Source of the DNA: Leptotrichia wadei
Lineage (GTDB): Bacteria; Fusobacteriota; Fusobacteriia; Fusobacteriales; Leptotrichiaceae
Reading direction: 5' to 3'
NCBI RefSeq assembly: GCF_007990445.1
Contig: NZ_AP019841.1
Coordinates: 1,364,001-1,428,000 of the forward strand
DNA: 64,000 nt
The notes under the pieces were generated by a model that saw nothing but the letters and a program-made list of their open reading frames with translations, was not told the origin of the DNA and ran no database searches. Below, piece after piece: positions 62,891 through 64,000 of this stretch (positions are counted from its first letter, which is position 1; the number at the start of each line of letters is the position of its first letter). A program made the position numbers and the translations under genes.

Positions 62891-63268
62891 ATGGAGAGTG
62901 TAGAAAGTTGGCTAACAGAAAAAAATGATGATAAAGAAATAGATGTTGCAATCGGTAAAAATATTATATTAAGTTCAGAATTAGAAAAAATAAGATTACG
63001 TTTGGAAAATAAATTAAGGTTATTTTTTAACGAATGGTTTTTGCATAAGAATGAAGGTATTTATTGGCTTAAAAGAAATGAAAATAATGGACAAATAGGA
63101 AATTTATTAGAAAAATTTAATATAGAGGCCCAGGTCAAAGAAACGATTTTGTCGGATGAAGATGTGGCAGAAATAACAAAGTTTGAAAGTGATTTTGAAA
63201 ATAGAAATGGAAACTATAATTTTAAAGTGGAAATGTTATTGAAAAATGGAAAGACTTTAGCGTTTTAG
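62891..63268 (+). CDS. baseplate wedge protein (gp25/DUF2634-like)
   Basis: 125 residues with AGGAGG upstream. It lies between spike and baseplate J genes, the normal place of the gp25/W-like wedge protein. The sequence (DVAIGKNIILSSELEKIRLR) has the early conserved pattern of that group. Intact. Confidence 0.65.
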   Translation: MESVESWLTEKNDDKEIDVAIGKNIILSSELEKIRLRLENKLRLFFNEWFLHKNEGIYWLKRNENNGQIGNLLEKFNIEAQVKETILSDEDVAEITKFESDFENRNGNYNFKVEMLLKNGKTLAF

Positions 63269-63280
63269 AAAGGAGGAACG

Positions 63281-64000
63281 ATGGATTTCGGAGTAACAGA
63301 AAAGGGATTTGTGTTAAAAAGTTTTACAGATATTATGAAAGATATAGAAAATAGGTACAAAGCAAGATTACAAGATAATAATTATATTTTAGATTTTAAT
63401 ACTCCTGAAGGGATTCATTCTGAAGCGATAGGCTATGAATTATCACAAATATGGGAAGAATTGTTAGAATTTAATAATCAAATGAATCTAAATACAGCAA
63501 CAGGAATATATTTAGATTTCTTTGGAACTTTACTGAGAACTCCACGGGAAGCAGGGCTTATGCAACCGGACAGGTTAAAATAATAGGAGAAAAGAATAGA
63601 GTTATACCAGCACAAACAATTATTAAATATGCTGAAAAGAATATAGACTATTATCAAACGTTGCGTTGGATAAATTAGATAATAATGAGTATTACGGAAT
63701 AGGATTTATTCAGGCTCTTGAAATCGGAGAAGAAAGCAATATCACAAGTGATGTTACTTTTACGACTGAATATGAAGGAGTTGCTAAAATTACAAATGAT
63801 GCGGATGTAACTGGTGGTGCAAATAATGAGAGTGATAGTCTTTATAGGGAAAGACTTAAAAGAAAGGAAACAGTTGAACAAACCGCTACACATGCAGCAT
63901 TATATAACGGATTAATGGCTTTGGAAAATATTAAAATGTGTTGATATTAGATCCTGAAACTGAGCCAGCTACTGAAGCTGGAACAGTTAAAATATTTTAG
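63281..64000 (+). pseudogene. baseplate J-like protein, frameshifted and cut by the window end
   Basis: N-terminal 100 codons (FTDIMKDIENRYKARLQDNN, TPEGIHSEAIGYELSQIWEE, YLDFFGTLLRTPREAG) identify baseplate J/gp47. Later pieces occur in other frames: KIIGEKNRVIPAQTIIKYA; then ITNDADVTGGANNESDSLYR with RLKRKETVEQTATHAAL; then LILDPETEPATEAGTVKIF at the edge. At least three indels in 720 bases. Confidence 0.78.

Larger units (their letters stand above)
25686..64000. mobile_element. contractile-tailed (myovirus-type) prophage, right end outside window
   Basis: Contains integrase, leftward recombination operon, immunity region, replication module with iterons, terminase, portal, head genes, tail sheath and tube, tape measure and baseplate genes in canonical order. 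The left end lies between the rpsI terminator and the integrase. The right end, lysis genes and attR are not in the window, so the attachment core cannot be identified. Many genes carry single-base indels, so activity is doubtful. Confidence 0.93.

Overview
The window looks like an AT-rich chromosome of a Leptotrichia-like Fusobacteriota. This is inferred from the very low GC, AGA-dominated arginine codons, strong GGAGG ribosome sites, a fermentative D-lactate dehydrogenase, and a partial oxidative TCA branch (aconitase plus isocitrate dehydrogenase). No rRNA, tRNA or CRISPR array was seen. The species call is inference and needs a database search.

Bases 1 to about 25,650 are ordinary chromosome with intact genes. 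In order: icd-acn operon (minus); a solo IS200/IS605-type tnpB element with hairpin ends and a likely omega-RNA; PAP2 phosphatase; a two-component system; an HtrA-like protease; yggT-pgsA; pnp with a structured leader; deoD; a dipeptidase; ribonuclease M5; prfB with the classical +1 programmed frameshift; D-lactate dehydrogenase; aspartokinase and homoserine dehydrogenase; a divergent DXP-synthase-like enzyme; and rplM-rpsI. A family of about 20-bp palindromes (consensus near CAAGGGATCTTGATCCCTTG) lies in the intergenic gaps between 9.7 and 15.7 kb.

From about 25,690 to the end of the window there is a contractile-tailed (myovirus-type) prophage, inserted just downstream of rpsI and running off the right edge. 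A leftward early operon (about 32.5 to 25.7 kb) carries small genes, a YqaJ exonuclease/RecT recombination pair, an excisionase-like gene and a tyrosine integrase. The immunity region (32.5 to 34.9 kb) holds a repressor, an ImmA-type metalloprotease, two exported lysogenic genes and five copies of a 16-bp operator overlapping divergent promoters. Next come a CIRCE-like (HrcA-type) element in front of an unknown minus-strand gene, a replication initiator gene with four iterons and an AT-rich tract (likely origin), a DnaC-like loader, a resolvase, a MazG-like gene, a broken Rha/ORF6C antirepressor and an HNH nuclease. A cluster of small genes follows. After a terminator at 43.8 kb the late operon runs: ParB-like protein, DNA methyltransferase, terminase, portal, head genes, connectors, tail sheath and tube, a small regulatory cassette, tail chaperones with a possible -1 frameshift, tape measure, and baseplate genes.

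A striking property is that the chromosomal 25 kb has no unexplained frameshifts, while the prophage has many single-base indels, mostly missing bases in homopolymers. They are very dense from 57 to 64 kb and absent from the head genes (44 to 56 kb). This is either recent decay of the prophage or locally poor sequence. The two cannot be separated from the sequence alone.
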